Below, one piece after another: positions 7,999-17,317 of a stretch of 64,000 nucleotides of DNA. The notes beneath the pieces are model-generated. The model was not told the origin of the DNA. It saw nothing but the letters and a program-made list of their open reading frames with translations, and ran no database searches. Positions within the stretch are counted from its first letter, which is position 1. Each line of letters opens with the position of its first letter. The stretch comes from JAFARZ01 sp035651595. Lineage in GTDB: Bacteria; Actinomycetota; Actinomycetes; Streptosporangiales; Streptosporangiaceae. The position numbers and the translations under genes were made by a program. The stretch spans positions 10,264 through 74,263 of the forward strand of contig DASRFJ010000277.1 in NCBI GenBank assembly GCA_035651595.1, given 5' to 3'.

Positions 7999-9150
7999 CT
8001 AACCCGCAGCTGGCTGGTCGCCGTTCGCGGTCGGCTCGGCACCATCCGACGCCGAAGCGATGCCGCTCAGCTGGGCTGGCATCCCCTTGCGCACCGCGTC
8101 CAGGATCGTCAGACCCTGGCTGACCAGCCCGGCCGCGACCTCGCCGAGCCCGTCGGCGCCGTTCAGCACCGTGACGTTGGCGCGGGACAGCCCGGTCGCC
8201 GCCTCCTTGACGATCTGCGGCAGCTGGTTGATCAGCAACTGGTCCAGCGCGACGCGGTTGTTGGAGGCCGCCGCCTCCGCCAGGATCTTGGTCTTCTCCG
8301 CGTCGGCCTGGGCCAGCACGCGCACCCGCTCGGCCTCCGCCTCGGCCGGCTTGACGACCTCGGCGACCAGCTGCTGCTGACGCAGTTCGGCCTGCCGGCG
8401 GGCCAGCTCGGCCTGGGCCTCGATGACGCCGCGCTGCGCCTCCGCCTGGGCCAGCGGGCCGGCCTGCGCGGCCTTGGCCTGCGCCTGGTCGATCTCCGCC
8501 TTGTACTGTGCCTGGACGACCGAGGTCTCCCTGGCGTATTCGGCCTGCTTGCGCGCGGACTGCTGCTGCGCCTCGGCGGCGGCCTGGTCGGCCTGCGCCT
8601 GCGCGATCTTCGCCTGCCGCTGGATCGCCGCGTTGTTCGGCGCGGCCATCGCGGCGATGTACCCGGCCCCGAGGTCGTCGATCGACTGGATCTGGAGCGA
8701 GTCGACGATCAGCCCGATCGTGGCCATCTCCGCCTTGGAGCCGTCGAGCACCTCGATGGCCAGCTTCTGCCGTTCGGTGACTATCTCCTCGACGGTCATC
8801 GAGCCGATGATCGAGCGCAGGTGGCCGGCGAAGATCCGGCCGGTAAGGATCGACATCTGGTCCTGGTCGGACAGGAAGCGCTGGCCCGCGTTGACGATGG
8901 ACTCCTCGTCGTTGCCGACCTTGAACGCGATCACCGCACGGACGTTCAGCGAGATGCCCTGCTTGGTCACGCACGTCTCCGCGACCTCGGCCTCCTGCAT
9001 GGAGAGCGTGAGGTAGCGGACCTTGCGGAACAGCGGGTTGACGAAAGTGCCGTGGCCGATCACCACGCGGAAGGGCGAACCCTTCATGCCGTACTTGCCG
9101 CCGGAAACCAGCATGGCCTCGTCAGGGGCCGGAACACGGTAACCGAACAT
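7999..9150 (-). CDS. flotillin-like SPFH/band 7 protein
   Basis: A 383-residue membrane-microdomain scaffold. Residues 1-170 form the SPFH domain (starting MFGYRVPAPDEAMLVSGG), and residues 175-290 are an Ala/Gln/Glu-rich coiled coil typical of the flotillin domain. There is no clear transmembrane helix, so association may be by hairpin insertion or through a partner. The start is well supported by AAGGAG seven bases upstream. The small NfeD-like gene ends 15 bp before it; SPFH and NfeD genes are commonly paired, which supports both calls. Confidence 0.9.
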   Translation of the reverse strand: MFGYRVPAPDEAMLVSGGKYGMKGSPFRVVIGHGTFVNPLFRKVRYLTLSMQEAEVAETCVTKQGISLNVRAVIAFKVGNDEESIVNAGQRFLSDQDQMSILTGRIFAGHLRSIIGSMTVEEIVTERQKLAIEVLDGSKAEMATIGLIVDSLQIQSIDDLGAGYIAAMAAPNNAAIQRQAKIAQAQADQAAAEAQQQSARKQAEYARETSVVQAQYKAEIDQAQAKAAQAGPLAQAEAQRGVIEAQAELARRQAELRQQQLVAEVVKPAEAEAERVRVLAQADAEKTKILAEAAASNNRVALDQLLINQLPQIVKEAATGLSRANVTVLNGADGLGEVAAGLVSQGLTILDAVRKGMPAQLSGIASASDGAEPTANGDQPAAG

Positions 9151-9165
9151 GTCTTCTCCTTCAGC

Positions 9166-9405
9166 TCACGGCCTGCTGGGAGCATCCCCCAGCACGTCGT
9201 CCCATTCGATGACGTCGACCGCCCGCGTACCGCGTGATTCGGTGACGAGGACGGTTGCTCCCCTCGGCAGCGGTTCCTCCGACCACGCGATGAACGTCTC
9301 GGAGCCCCCGCGCACCTTGATCCGCACTTCCCCCGGCCCGCTGCCGCCTCGGGTCGCCACCGTGAGCACGCCGACCTGGCCGACACAGGATTCGTCCCTG
9401 GCCAA
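9166..9405 (-). CDS. small NfeD-like (OB-fold) partner of the flotillin
   Basis: A 79-residue protein from a TTG start (CTG at 9408 is an alternative). The sequence GQVGVLTVATRGGSGPGEVR and the end VLVTESRGTRAVDVIEWDD match the C-terminal beta-barrel domain of NfeD proteins, whereas the membrane part found in longer NfeD proteins is absent. AAGGGGG lies about eight bases before the TTG. The position 15 bp upstream of the flotillin gene in the same direction fits the usual pairing. An ATG in another frame at 9412 gives an arginine-rich product without family features, so I rejected it. Confidence 0.72.
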   Translation of the reverse strand: MARDESCVGQVGVLTVATRGGSGPGEVRIKVRGGSETFIAWSEEPLPRGATVLVTESRGTRAVDVIEWDDVLGDAPSRP

Positions 9406-9529
9406 CAGACATGCCCCCTTACCGGAAATGCCGCTCAATAGCCTAGTCCCGGAAGCTTGAGCTGCACGATACCGCGAGTGCGTCCGGCGCCTGTGACCGA
9501 ATGTCACACCTGCGATGTAGTGTCCTGAT

Positions 9530-9889
9530 ATGGCGGATGGCGAGGATGTGCGGCGCATCGCGATGGCGCTGCCGCGAACCAGCGAGCACCTGGCCAGGGA
9601 CAACACCAAATACCGCATCGGCCGGATCGTGTACGCGGCGGTGTCCCCGGACGAGGAACGGCTGGGGTTCGGGTTTCCCAAGGAGGAGCGGGCCGCGCTG
9701 GTGGCCAGCGAACCGGACAAGTTCATGATGCCGCTGAAGAGCGACGAGCGGTACAACTGGGTCCGTGCCCGCCTGCCGGTGCTGGAGGTCGAGGAGCTCC
9801 GCGAGTTGCTGATCGATGCCTGGTGCATGTGCGTGTCGAAGAAGACCGCCGCGGCCTACCTGGAAACCTTGGGGGTGACGGACAGCTAG
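9530..9889 (+). CDS. MmcQ/YjbR family protein
   Basis: A 119-residue protein with the family pattern: an N-terminal helix (MADGEDVRRIAMALP), the core RIGRIVYAAVSPDEERLGFGF with a KEERAALVASEP segment, and a C-terminal region RYNWVRARLPVLEVEELREL. The fold is called CyaY-like and is often annotated as DNA-binding, but its role is not established. NAD kinase starts 16 bp downstream in the same direction. Confidence 0.85.
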   Translation: MADGEDVRRIAMALPRTSEHLARDNTKYRIGRIVYAAVSPDEERLGFGFPKEERAALVASEPDKFMMPLKSDERYNWVRARLPVLEVEELRELLIDAWCMCVSKKTAAAYLETLGVTDS

Positions 9890-9905
9890 GCCGGAGGGCT
9901 GCGAC

Positions 9906-10769
9906 ATGCACGTTGTGGGAATGACACTGCACCCGGAGCGGGATTGCAGCGGGGCGGTCGGGTCGATCCTGGAGTGGGCGATGCGCCGGAACATCCGGGT
10001 GCTCGCCATCGACACCGAGATCAGCAGGATCGTCTGCACCGCCGAGCCCGTCACCACCGACGAGCTGCGCCGGCGCGCCGACCTGGTGGTGAGCCTGGGC
10101 GGCGACGGCACGATGCTGCGCGCCATGCGGCTGGCCGACAGGCAGCGCTTCCCGGTTCTCGGCGTCAACGTCGGCAAGCTGGGGTTCCTCGCCGAGGTCG
10201 ACGTCCCCGACCTGCCCGACGCGCTCACCGCGATCGACAACCACGCGTTCACCACCGAACCGCGGCTCGCGCTCGACGCGGTCATCGGCGGCAAGACCGT
10301 CACCGCGTTCAACGATTTCGCGTTCGTCCGGTTCCCCGGCGAGAAGATCGCCGCGATCGCGGTGCACGCCGGGGGCCGCAGGTTCGTCAGCTACGCCGCC
10401 GACGCGCTCGTGGTGGCCACCCCGACCGGATCGACCGCGTACAGCTTCTCGGCGGGCGGGCCGATCGTGAGCCCCGCGGTGGAGGCCCTGCTGGTCACGC
10501 CCGCCGCGCCGCATTCCGCGTACAACCGCGGGCTGGTCATCTCGGTCGACGATCAGCTCGCGCTGGAGATCCTGCCGGCCAGCGGACGGCTCGCCGTCGA
10601 GGCCGACGGCATCCTCGCGGCGAACGTGTCGCCGGGTGAGCAGATCGAACTCGTGCCCCGCCCGGCCGCCGCGCGCGTGGTCCGGCTGGGCCGCACCACG
10701 TTCTACGAGCGGGCCAGGCGCAAGCTGCGCCTGGCGGACTCGCCGGAGCTGCCGAGCACCTGGCCGTAG
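9906..10769 (+). CDS. nadK: NAD kinase
   Basis: A 287-residue cytoplasmic enzyme that phosphorylates NAD to NADP. The diagnostic GGDGT motif appears in VVSLGGDGTMLRAMR, followed by LGVNVGKLGFLAEVD and the glycine-rich nucleotide region TPTGSTAYSFSAGGPIVSP. Length is normal. GGAGGG sits seven bases before the ATG. It may be co-transcribed with the YjbR gene upstream and the damaged amidohydrolase downstream (14 bp). Confidence 0.93.
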   Translation: MHVVGMTLHPERDCSGAVGSILEWAMRRNIRVLAIDTEISRIVCTAEPVTTDELRRRADLVVSLGGDGTMLRAMRLADRQRFPVLGVNVGKLGFLAEVDVPDLPDALTAIDNHAFTTEPRLALDAVIGGKTVTAFNDFAFVRFPGEKIAAIAVHAGGRRFVSYAADALVVATPTGSTAYSFSAGGPIVSPAVEALLVTPAAPHSAYNRGLVISVDDQLALEILPASGRLAVEADGILAANVSPGEQIELVPRPAAARVVRLGRTTFYERARRKLRLADSPELPSTWP

Positions 10770-10783
10770 ACGGCCCGTACGAT

Positions 10784-11637
10784 ATGGGCGTGCCGCGCGC
10801 TGTTGACTTCCATGTGCACCTGCCCACGCCGGACTGGCTCGACGGGAGCATGGCGGGGTATGTCGAAGCGGCGGAGGCGTATTTCCGCTCGACAGCCCAG
10901 CGTGAGACCCTCGACGAGCTGGCCGTCCGGTACCGGGCCCTGGACGTGCGGGCGGTGCTCCTGGCCTGGGACGCCGAGACCGCGACCGGCCGTCCGCGGG
11001 TCCCGAACGAAACCGTCGCGCGGGCCTGCGAACAGTACCCGGACGCGTTCACCGGACTCGGCTCGGTCGACCCGCACAAGGGTGAGCGGGCCGTCGCCGA
11101 GGTGGCGGAGATCGCGCGGCTCGGCCTGCGCGGCGTGAAGTTCCACCCGTCGCTCCAGGCTTTCGATCCCGCCGACCCGGTGCACTGGCCGATCTTCGCG
11201 GCGTGCCAGGAACAGGGCATGATCGCGCTGTTCCACACCGGCACGAGCGGCATCGGGGCGCGCCAGCCCGGCGGCCAGGGGATCAGGATCGACTACGCGC
11301 ATCCGTTGCGGCTCGACCCGGTCGCGGCGGCCCACCCTTCGCTGACGGTGGTCGCCGCGCACTTCGGCTGGCCGTGGCAGATGGACCTGATCGCGGTGGC
11401 ACTGCACAAGACGAACGTGTACATCGACATCTCCGGCTGGGCGCCGCGGCGCATCCCGGCCGAGGTGATCCTGAACTGCGCGGCCGCCTGTCCGGGCAGT
11501 TCCTGTGGGGCAGCGACTTCCCGTTCTTCACGCCGGAGCGCTGCCTGGCCGAACTCGCCGAGCTTGACCTCCCGGCCGACGTCATCCAGGCGGTGCTGCA
11601 CGACAACGCCGCCCGCATCCTTGGGCTGATCGACTGA
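10784..11637 (+). pseudogene. amidohydrolase (TIM-barrel, DUF/ACMSD-like), frameshifted
   Basis: The first ~235 codons encode an amidohydrolase-2 protein with the metal motif DFHVHLP, GVKFHPSLQAF, and VVAAHFGWPWQMD. Near 11480-11500 the family pattern moves to another frame, where it continues GQFLWGSDFPFFTPERCLAE...HDNAARILGLID to a stop at 11637. The original frame continues only as Ser/Arg-rich sequence. The shift is what one missing base (or two extra bases) would give. It may be a genuine mutation or a base-calling error; the C-terminal half contains the conserved catalytic Asp (GSDFPF), so the product in frame 1 would be inactive. Confidence 0.8.
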
Positions 11638-12043
11638 CGCCTGCCGCCCGCAAGCCGGCGAGCCCGCAAGTCGGCGAGCCGGCGAGCCACAACTAGGACA
11701 TCTCGCCCATTCCGGGCCCGCTATCGGGTCCGTCAGATTATTGCGGACAGTTACCCCCCCAATCCGGGGGGGTAAGTGTCCGCAATAATTTCGAGCTGCC
11801 CTCGGGCTCGGCGCTGCCGCCGAAAGTGTCAGGATATAAGCGATATTTCGGGCAGCCTGCACGACGAGCGCGGGGTCGGGCGCCGGGTGCGGGCCGGGCC
11901 GTCCGCCGTGGGCGGTTAGCCTTACCGCCCGGTTACGTCCTGGGACTACGCGGAACCGTGCCCTGCTCGGTCTCGTATCACCAAGAGTGGGGGAGCTAAA
12001 TTCGGCACAGAGGGCGTTTCCGCCCGATCACGCAGGGACCACG
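11638..12043. other. intergenic region with palindromic repeat and regulator promoter
   Basis: Apart from palindrome copy 1, the spacer holds short direct repeats of GCAAGTCGGCGAGCC type just after the amidohydrolase stop, and G-rich sequence. The promoter for the downstream regulator should lie at 11900-12040, but no clear boxes are visible. Confidence 0.5.
11737..11789. repeat. palindromic repeat ATTATTGCGGAC family, copy 1
   Basis: Two 24-bp arms (11737-11760 and 11766-11789) pair with a single mismatch around a 5-base loop AATCC. The arms read ATTATTGCGGAC then TTACCCCCCC. Copies 2 and 3 are at 17200 and 28647. A weakly conserved tail GAAA.TGT.GGATAT and G-rich sequence follow each copy. 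All three are intergenic. Confidence 0.95.
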
Positions 12044-15000
12044 ATGCCGCTGACCGCCGATCCGCTGCCAGTGCGGCTGAGCCCGCTGGTGGGGCGCGAC
12101 ACCGAGCTGCGCGACATCGCGCAGACCCTGGCCGGCAGCCGGCTGCTGACGCTGACCGGACCGGGTGGCACCGGGAAAACCAGGCTGGCGCTGGCCGTCG
12201 CGGCGGCCACCTCCGGCACCACATGCTGGATCGACCTGGCACCCATCGACGACCCGGCCATCGTGGGGACCGCGGTCGCAGCCGCCCTCAGCGCGCCGGA
12301 ACTACCAGGCCAGGACACCACCGAAGCGCTCGTCGCGCACATCGCCGGCGAGCGGCTGCTGCTCGTGCTCGACAACTGCGAGCATTTGCTCGACGCCGTG
12401 GCGGGCCTGACCGCGCGCCTGCTCGCCGGATGCCCGAACGTGACGGCGCTCGCCACCAGCCGCGAAGCGCTGGGCGTCGAGGGCGAGCGCACCTGGCCGG
12501 TCCCTCCGCTCGCGCGCGGCTCGGCGGTGACCCTGTTCGAGCAGCGCGCGCAGCTGGTCCGGCCGACGTTCACGGTGAGCGCCGAGAACGCGGCCGACGT
12601 GGGGCTGGTGTGCGAGCGGCTCGACGACCTGCCGCTGGCGATCGAGCTGGCCGCCGCGCGGATGCGGGTACTGTCCTCGGCCCAGCTCGCCGCCCGGCTT
12701 GACGACATCTTCTCGGTGCTGACCGGCGGAGCGCGATCCGCCCCGGCCCGGCACCAGACGCTGCGCGCCACGCTGGACTGGAGCCATGACATGCTCGCCA
12801 CCGACGAGCGCGTCACGCTGCGCAGGCTGGCCGTGTTCTCCGGCGGCTTCACCCTCGACGCCGCCGAACACGTGGCCGCCGATGGCGTCGACATCGAGTC
12901 CGCCGGGATGCTCGACCTGCTGACCCGGCTCGCGGACAAGTCGCTGGTGCGCGTCGAGCACACCGCCGAAAGCTCACGATATGAACTGCTCGGCACGATC
13001 AGGGACTACGCGGCGGCCAAGCTCGCCAGGACCCCGGACGACGGGCCGGTCCGCCGCGCGCACCTGGGCTACTACACCGAGTTCGCCGAGCACGCGGCGG
13101 CCCGCGACGACGTCGAGCTGAGCATCCTGGACGACGAGCTGCCCAACCTGCGCAGCGCGATCGAGTACGCGCACCAGTCCGGCGAGCCGGTGGCGGCGCT
13201 GCGGATCGCCGGCTCACTGGACCGGTACGCCGCGCTGCGCGGGCATTACCACGAGGTCAGGCAGTGGCTGGACGCCGCGGTCAACGCCTGCCCGGACGGA
13301 CCCGCGGAGCTGCGCGCGAAGGCGCTGCTCGGCGGCGGCCGCCTCGCGCTGCTCCAGTGCGACTACGCGCCCGCGGTCCGCCGCGGCGAGGCGGCGCTGC
13401 GGCTTTACCGCCAGCTCGGCGACGGCGCGGGCATCTCCAGCGGGCTCCAGCTGCTCGGCAGCGTCGCCCGCGAACAGGGCAGGTACGCCAGGGCCGCCCA
13501 GCTCTACGCGGAAAGCCTGGCCGGCGCCGAGGCGGCCGGCGACCGCCGCGCCCAGGCCAGCGTGCACGGCTCGATCGCGTTCGTCTCCTGGCTCCAGCTC
13601 GACGTCGGCCAGGCCGCCGACGCCGCGACCCGTTCGCTGGATATCTGCCGCGCCATCGGCGACATCGAGGGGGTGGCCTCCGCGCTCATTCATCTCGGCA
13701 TCGTGGCCCGCTTTAATTCGGAATCAGAACGAGCTGTGGTGCTTCTGACCGAGGCCCGCTCCATAGCCGAGGGCATCGGCTTCCGTGAGGGCATCGCCTG
13801 GACACTGGAACAGCTCGGCCTGCTCGCGGCCGAACACGGGGATCCCGCGGCCCCCGCGATGCTTCGCCGCAGCCTGGAGATCCACGCCGAACTGCGGGAT
13901 CGGTGGCGGATGACCAGCCTGCTCGAGGACCTCGCGGCGGTCGCCCTGCGCGGCGGCAACGCCGCGCGCAGTGCGCGGCTGCTCGGCGCCGCCGCGGCGA
14001 TCCGGGAGGCGATCGGCACGGTCATCGCACCGGCCGAACGGGCCCAGCACAACGCGACCACCGAGGGTGCGCAGACGGCGCTCGGCGCGGAGAAGTTCGG
14101 CGCCGCGCGGCAGCAAGGCCTGCTCGCCACCGCCGAGGATCTGCGCGCCGACCTCCCCAGGGCCGGCGCCCGCGCCGCCGACACCGCCGCGATGCCGGTC
14201 CTCGACCTCTCCGCCGCGCCCACCGCCGCTGCCCAGGCGGCACAGCCGCTCCCCGCCCAGCCCGCGACCGCTCCGGTCGTGCGAGTCGTCGCTGGCCGCC
14301 CCGCCGCGGACGAGGCGCTTGGCCCGCCCGCCGGGCCGCTGCGGATCCGCACGCTGGGCGCGGCGGCCGTGCGGCTGGGCGAGGTCACGCTGACGGCGGC
14401 GGACTGGGGCTATGCCAAGCCGCGCGAGCTGCTGTTCCTGCTCGCGTCCTCGCCGCCGCTGACCCGAGACCAGATCGGCTCGGCGCTGTGGCCCGACCTG
14501 TCCCGCCGCCAGCTCGGCAATGCCTTGCACACCGCGCTGCGCGAGTTGCGCCGCGCGCTCGGCGACGCCGGCTGGGTGCGCTACGCCGACGGGCACTACC
14601 AATTCGACCGCGCTCGGGAGCACGAGTGCGACGTCACCGCGTTCGAGAACGCGCTCACCGCCGCGCGCCGCGCCAAGCCGTCCGCGGCCGGCCTCCCGGA
14701 CCTGCAACGCGCCATCGCCGTGTACGGCGGCGACTTCCTCGACGGCATGTCGGTCGGCGAGTGGGGGCTGATCCGCCGGGACGAGCTGCGCCGCGCCTTC
14801 GAGTCCGCGCTGCTCGCCAGCGGCCGGATGCTGGCCGCGGCCGGCCGCCACCAGGCCGCCGCGTCCGCGTTCCGCCGGGCGGTCGCGCACGAACCGCTCA
14901 ACGAATCCGCACACCGGGAACTGATGGCCTGCTGGGTCCAGCTCGGCGAGACCGCCCGCGCCGTCCGGCACTATGAAGAGCTGGCCGAACGACTGCGGGA

Positions 15001-15064
15001 GCAGCTCGGGGTGGCCCCCGCGGCGGAGACGACCGCGCTGTACCGGAAGCTGACCGCGGGCTAG
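12044..15064 (+). CDS. large STAND ATPase regulator with C-terminal SARP-type domains
   Basis: A 1006-residue putative transcription regulator. Residues about 10-300 form an NB-ARC/STAND ATPase (PLVGRDTELRDIA, Walker A GPGGTGKT at 39-46, Walker B LLLVLDNCEH). Residues about 320-690 are TPR-like helical repeats. From about 745 on there is a winged-helix segment (LRIRTLGAAAVRLGEVTL ... ELLFLLASSPPLTRDQIG) and a bacterial transcriptional activation domain (DVTAFENAL ... LYRKLTAG). AfsR/SARP proteins usually carry these DNA-binding parts at the N-terminus, so the order is inverted. I prefer ATG 12044, which has AGGG six bases upstream, to GTG 11987. The target is unknown. Confidence 0.85.
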   Translation: MPLTADPLPVRLSPLVGRDTELRDIAQTLAGSRLLTLTGPGGTGKTRLALAVAAATSGTTCWIDLAPIDDPAIVGTAVAAALSAPELPGQDTTEALVAHIAGERLLLVLDNCEHLLDAVAGLTARLLAGCPNVTALATSREALGVEGERTWPVPPLARGSAVTLFEQRAQLVRPTFTVSAENAADVGLVCERLDDLPLAIELAAARMRVLSSAQLAARLDDIFSVLTGGARSAPARHQTLRATLDWSHDMLATDERVTLRRLAVFSGGFTLDAAEHVAADGVDIESAGMLDLLTRLADKSLVRVEHTAESSRYELLGTIRDYAAAKLARTPDDGPVRRAHLGYYTEFAEHAAARDDVELSILDDELPNLRSAIEYAHQSGEPVAALRIAGSLDRYAALRGHYHEVRQWLDAAVNACPDGPAELRAKALLGGGRLALLQCDYAPAVRRGEAALRLYRQLGDGAGISSGLQLLGSVAREQGRYARAAQLYAESLAGAEAAGDRRAQASVHGSIAFVSWLQLDVGQAADAATRSLDICRAIGDIEGVASALIHLGIVARFNSESERAVVLLTEARSIAEGIGFREGIAWTLEQLGLLAAEHGDPAAPAMLRRSLEIHAELRDRWRMTSLLEDLAAVALRGGNAARSARLLGAAAAIREAIGTVIAPAERAQHNATTEGAQTALGAEKFGAARQQGLLATAEDLRADLPRAGARAADTAAMPVLDLSAAPTAAAQAAQPLPAQPATAPVVRVVAGRPAADEALGPPAGPLRIRTLGAAAVRLGEVTLTAADWGYAKPRELLFLLASSPPLTRDQIGSALWPDLSRRQLGNALHTALRELRRALGDAGWVRYADGHYQFDRAREHECDVTAFENALTAARRAKPSAAGLPDLQRAIAVYGGDFLDGMSVGEWGLIRRDELRRAFESALLASGRMLAAAGRHQAAASAFRRAVAHEPLNESAHRELMACWVQLGETARAVRHYEELAERLREQLGVAPAAETTALYRKLTAG

Positions 15065-15127
15065 CGCCGGGAGCGGGCGGGCGCTATCCCCCTGAGTTTC
15101 CCCCAGAGCCCCCAGTGGGGGCTTGGC

Positions 15128-15586
15128 ATGCTCTGTTCCATGGCTGATCCGATCGCGCCGCCAGTCGCCCACCGGGCCGAGGATGCCGTGGAACTGGTCA
15201 GCCAGGCATTCAGCGACGGCGATCTCGACGCGGCGCTCGCCCAGTACGAGCCGTCGGCCCAGCTACAGCCGTGGGCGCGTCCCGCCGACGCCGGCTATGG
15301 CCTGCGGGACACCATGCGCGAGCTGATGGACCTGCGGCTTCCCCTGTCGCTCAGCATCCGCGAGACGCTGCGCGTCGCTGGCCTGACCGTGGTGATGTGC
15401 GAGCGGCGCATCGCGGGCCTGAGCCCGGACAGCGAGCAGATCCGGCTGCGCGGCTACGGCTTCGCCGCGGTACGGCCGCAGCCGGACGGCAGCTGGCGGA
15501 TCGCCATCGACTCCTGGTGCCTTGAAGATCCCCCTGAGCCTCTCGAAGTTCCCCCGGTGCGCACGACGGATGATCTCGGTGGCTAG
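15128..15586 (+). CDS. SnoaL/NTF2-like domain protein
   Basis: A 152-residue protein with the cone-shaped NTF2-like pattern: helix EDAVELVSQAFSDGDLDAAL, YEPSAQLQP, and a final strand pair with GYGFAAVRPQPDGSWRIAID. Proteins of this fold are often isomerases or ligand binders; no catalytic set is obvious. ATG 15140 is an alternative start. A GCCCCC-AGT-GGGGGC hairpin (15108-15122) immediately precedes the ribosome site and may affect translation. It follows the large regulator by 63 bp. Confidence 0.7.
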   Translation: MLCSMADPIAPPVAHRAEDAVELVSQAFSDGDLDAALAQYEPSAQLQPWARPADAGYGLRDTMRELMDLRLPLSLSIRETLRVAGLTVVMCERRIAGLSPDSEQIRLRGYGFAAVRPQPDGSWRIAIDSWCLEDPPEPLEVPPVRTTDDLGG

Positions 15587-15632
15587 GGACCGGGGCGGAC
15601 CTTTCGGCCGCCGAGAATTCAGGGAGATCATC

Positions 15633-16598
15633 ATGCGCACTTCACTACGCCGCGCCGGCATCGGGCTCGGCACGCTGACCGCCACCGCGACGCTCGCGAT
15701 CGCGGGCCTGGCCGGCGCCGCCAACGCCAGCACCGGGTACCACTTCTCGATGCTGAACAACGGGGCCGACCCGACGTTCAACCAGTTGCTCGGCATCAAC
15801 GACGACGGCGTGATCGCCGGCTATTTCGGCTCTGGCGCGCAGGGCCATCCGAACAAGGGCTACGAGCTGTGGACGCCGGACACCTACCGGAACGAGAACT
15901 TCCCGCACTCGGTGCAGACGCAGGTCACCGGGCTGAACAACGAGGGCGTGACGGTCGGGTTCTGGTCCACGATGAACACCGCCAGCGGCGCCAACAGCAA
16001 CTTCGGGTTTTACGCGCGGAACGGCCGGTTCCACGCGGTGAACTTCCCGACCGGCGACAACGCCAGCCCGCAGGTCGACCAGTTGCTCGGCGTGAACAAC
16101 CACGACGTCGCGGTCGGCTTCTACACCAACGGCCAGGGCGGCAACCGCGGCTACGAGTACGACATCCGCACGCACCAGTTCACCCGCGTGCTGGTGCCCG
16201 GCGCTCCTGGGGGCACCGCGGGCCCGAGCCTGACCGCCGCGGCGATCAACGACCACGGCGACGTGGCCGGCTTCTACAACAGGACCTCGGCCAAGGTCGA
16301 CGCGTTCCTGCGGCTGAGCGACGGCCGGTTCATCACGCTCGCGGTGCCCGGCGCGTCGATGACCCAGGCCTTCGGTGTGAATGATGGCGACGAGGTAGTC
16401 GGCGCGTACACGACCGGCTCCGGCGACAACGCGCAGGCCCACGGCTTCGTCTGGCGGCCCGGCCACGGCTTCGTCACCGTGGACGACCCGCACGGGATCG
16501 GCGCCACCACGATCAACGGTGTGAACGACCACGGCGACCTCGTGGGCTTCTACACCGACTCAGCTGGAAACACCGATGGCATGCTCGCGACGCCGTAA
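15633..16598 (+). CDS. secreted HAF-repeat-like protein
   Basis: A 321-residue exported protein. The start at 15633 follows AGGGAG by six bases. Residues 1-32 form a signal peptide (RRAG, hydrophobic core, AANA cleavage site). The mature part consists of about five or six ~45-residue repeats built on the pattern GIND.GVIAGYF / GVNNHDVAVGFY / AINDHGDVAGFY / GVNDHGDLVGFY, which resembles the HAF family of extracellular repeats and probably forms a beta-propeller. Ligand and function are unknown. A strong terminator follows at 16620. Confidence 0.82.
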   Translation: MRTSLRRAGIGLGTLTATATLAIAGLAGAANASTGYHFSMLNNGADPTFNQLLGINDDGVIAGYFGSGAQGHPNKGYELWTPDTYRNENFPHSVQTQVTGLNNEGVTVGFWSTMNTASGANSNFGFYARNGRFHAVNFPTGDNASPQVDQLLGVNNHDVAVGFYTNGQGGNRGYEYDIRTHQFTRVLVPGAPGGTAGPSLTAAAINDHGDVAGFYNRTSAKVDAFLRLSDGRFITLAVPGASMTQAFGVNDGDEVVGAYTTGSGDNAQAHGFVWRPGHGFVTVDDPHGIGATTINGVNDHGDLVGFYTDSAGNTDGMLATP

Positions 16599-16619
16599 TT
16601 AAGAGCGGCCATCGGCCAG

Positions 16620-16647
16620 AACCCCGGGGGTGCCCGCCCCCGGGGTT
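16620..16647. terminator. hairpin terminator after the HAF-repeat gene
   Basis: Perfect 11-bp stem AACCCCGGGGG / CCCCCGGGGTT with a 6-base loop, 21 bp after the stop. It also lies 8 bp beyond the stop of the convergent aldo/keto reductase remnant, so it can serve both strands. Confidence 0.8.
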
Positions 16648-16655
16648 CGCCCATC

Positions 16656-17199
16656 TCACGCCTGGTAGAAGTTCTTCTCCCAGGCGTGTTTGGCCAGGGT
16701 GGCGAGTTGCTCTACGTCGAGCCCGCGGCCGTCGCCAACCGCCGCGTTGCGCTCGGCGTTACGGACCGTCCGCGTGCCCGGGATGGTGGACACCGCCTGC
16801 TGGCTGAGTATGTAGCGCAGCGCGACCTCGGCCAGCCGGTCCGGCTCGATGCCGAGGTCGGCGACCAGGGCGTCGACATGCCGCTGGACCTGCGCCTTGC
16901 GGTCCCCGCCGAAGTACCTGTTGCGGAAGTCGCCCTCGGGGAACGTCGTGTCCGCGCCGATCTGCCCGGTGAGCGCACCCTCGTCCAGCGGGACGCGCAC
17001 GATCACTGCGACGCCGTGCTCCAGGCAAGCGGGCAGCAGATGCTCCTCCGGCGCCTGGTGGAACACGTTATAGATGCGTGCCGGGGCACCCGGCGCGCCC
17101 GTCGCGTCCGCCCGCGGCAGGCCCGCCCGCAATGCCCGGATTTGTTCCGTACGGCGCTGCCCTTTCCGCAGCTGCCTGGACCGTGGAAAACGGTTCGAA
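16656..17199 (-). pseudogene. aldo/keto reductase, 5'-truncated remnant
   Basis: Only the C-terminal half (about 150 recognisable residues) of an aldo/keto reductase is present: IYNVFHQAPEEHLLPACLEH, VPLDEGALTGQI, FPEGDFRNRYF, ALRYILSQQAVSTIPGTRTV and the C-terminal AWEKNFYQA. The N-terminal half, with the Tyr-Lys-Asp-His catalytic residues, is missing; complete relatives are about 320 residues. Recognisable similarity ends near 17100 and palindrome copy 2 begins at 17200, so the deletion or rearrangement endpoint is at or beside the repeat. Confidence 0.8.
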
Positions 17200-17252
17200 A
17201 TTATTGCGGACACTTACCCCCCCGATCCGGGGGGGTAAGTGTCCGCAATAAT
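17200..17252. repeat. palindromic repeat ATTATTGCGGAC family, copy 2
   Basis: Two perfect 24-bp arms (17200-17223, 17229-17252) with loop GATCC; sequence as in copy 1. It abuts the truncated end of the aldo/keto reductase remnant and is followed by the motif GAAATGTTGGTATATGCC and G-rich tandem repeats. Confidence 0.96.
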
Positions 17253-17317
17253 CTGGCGCGCCTGGCGGCGCGCCCGAAATGTTGGTATATGCCTGATTGT
17301 GGTCGCGGGGGTGGGCG

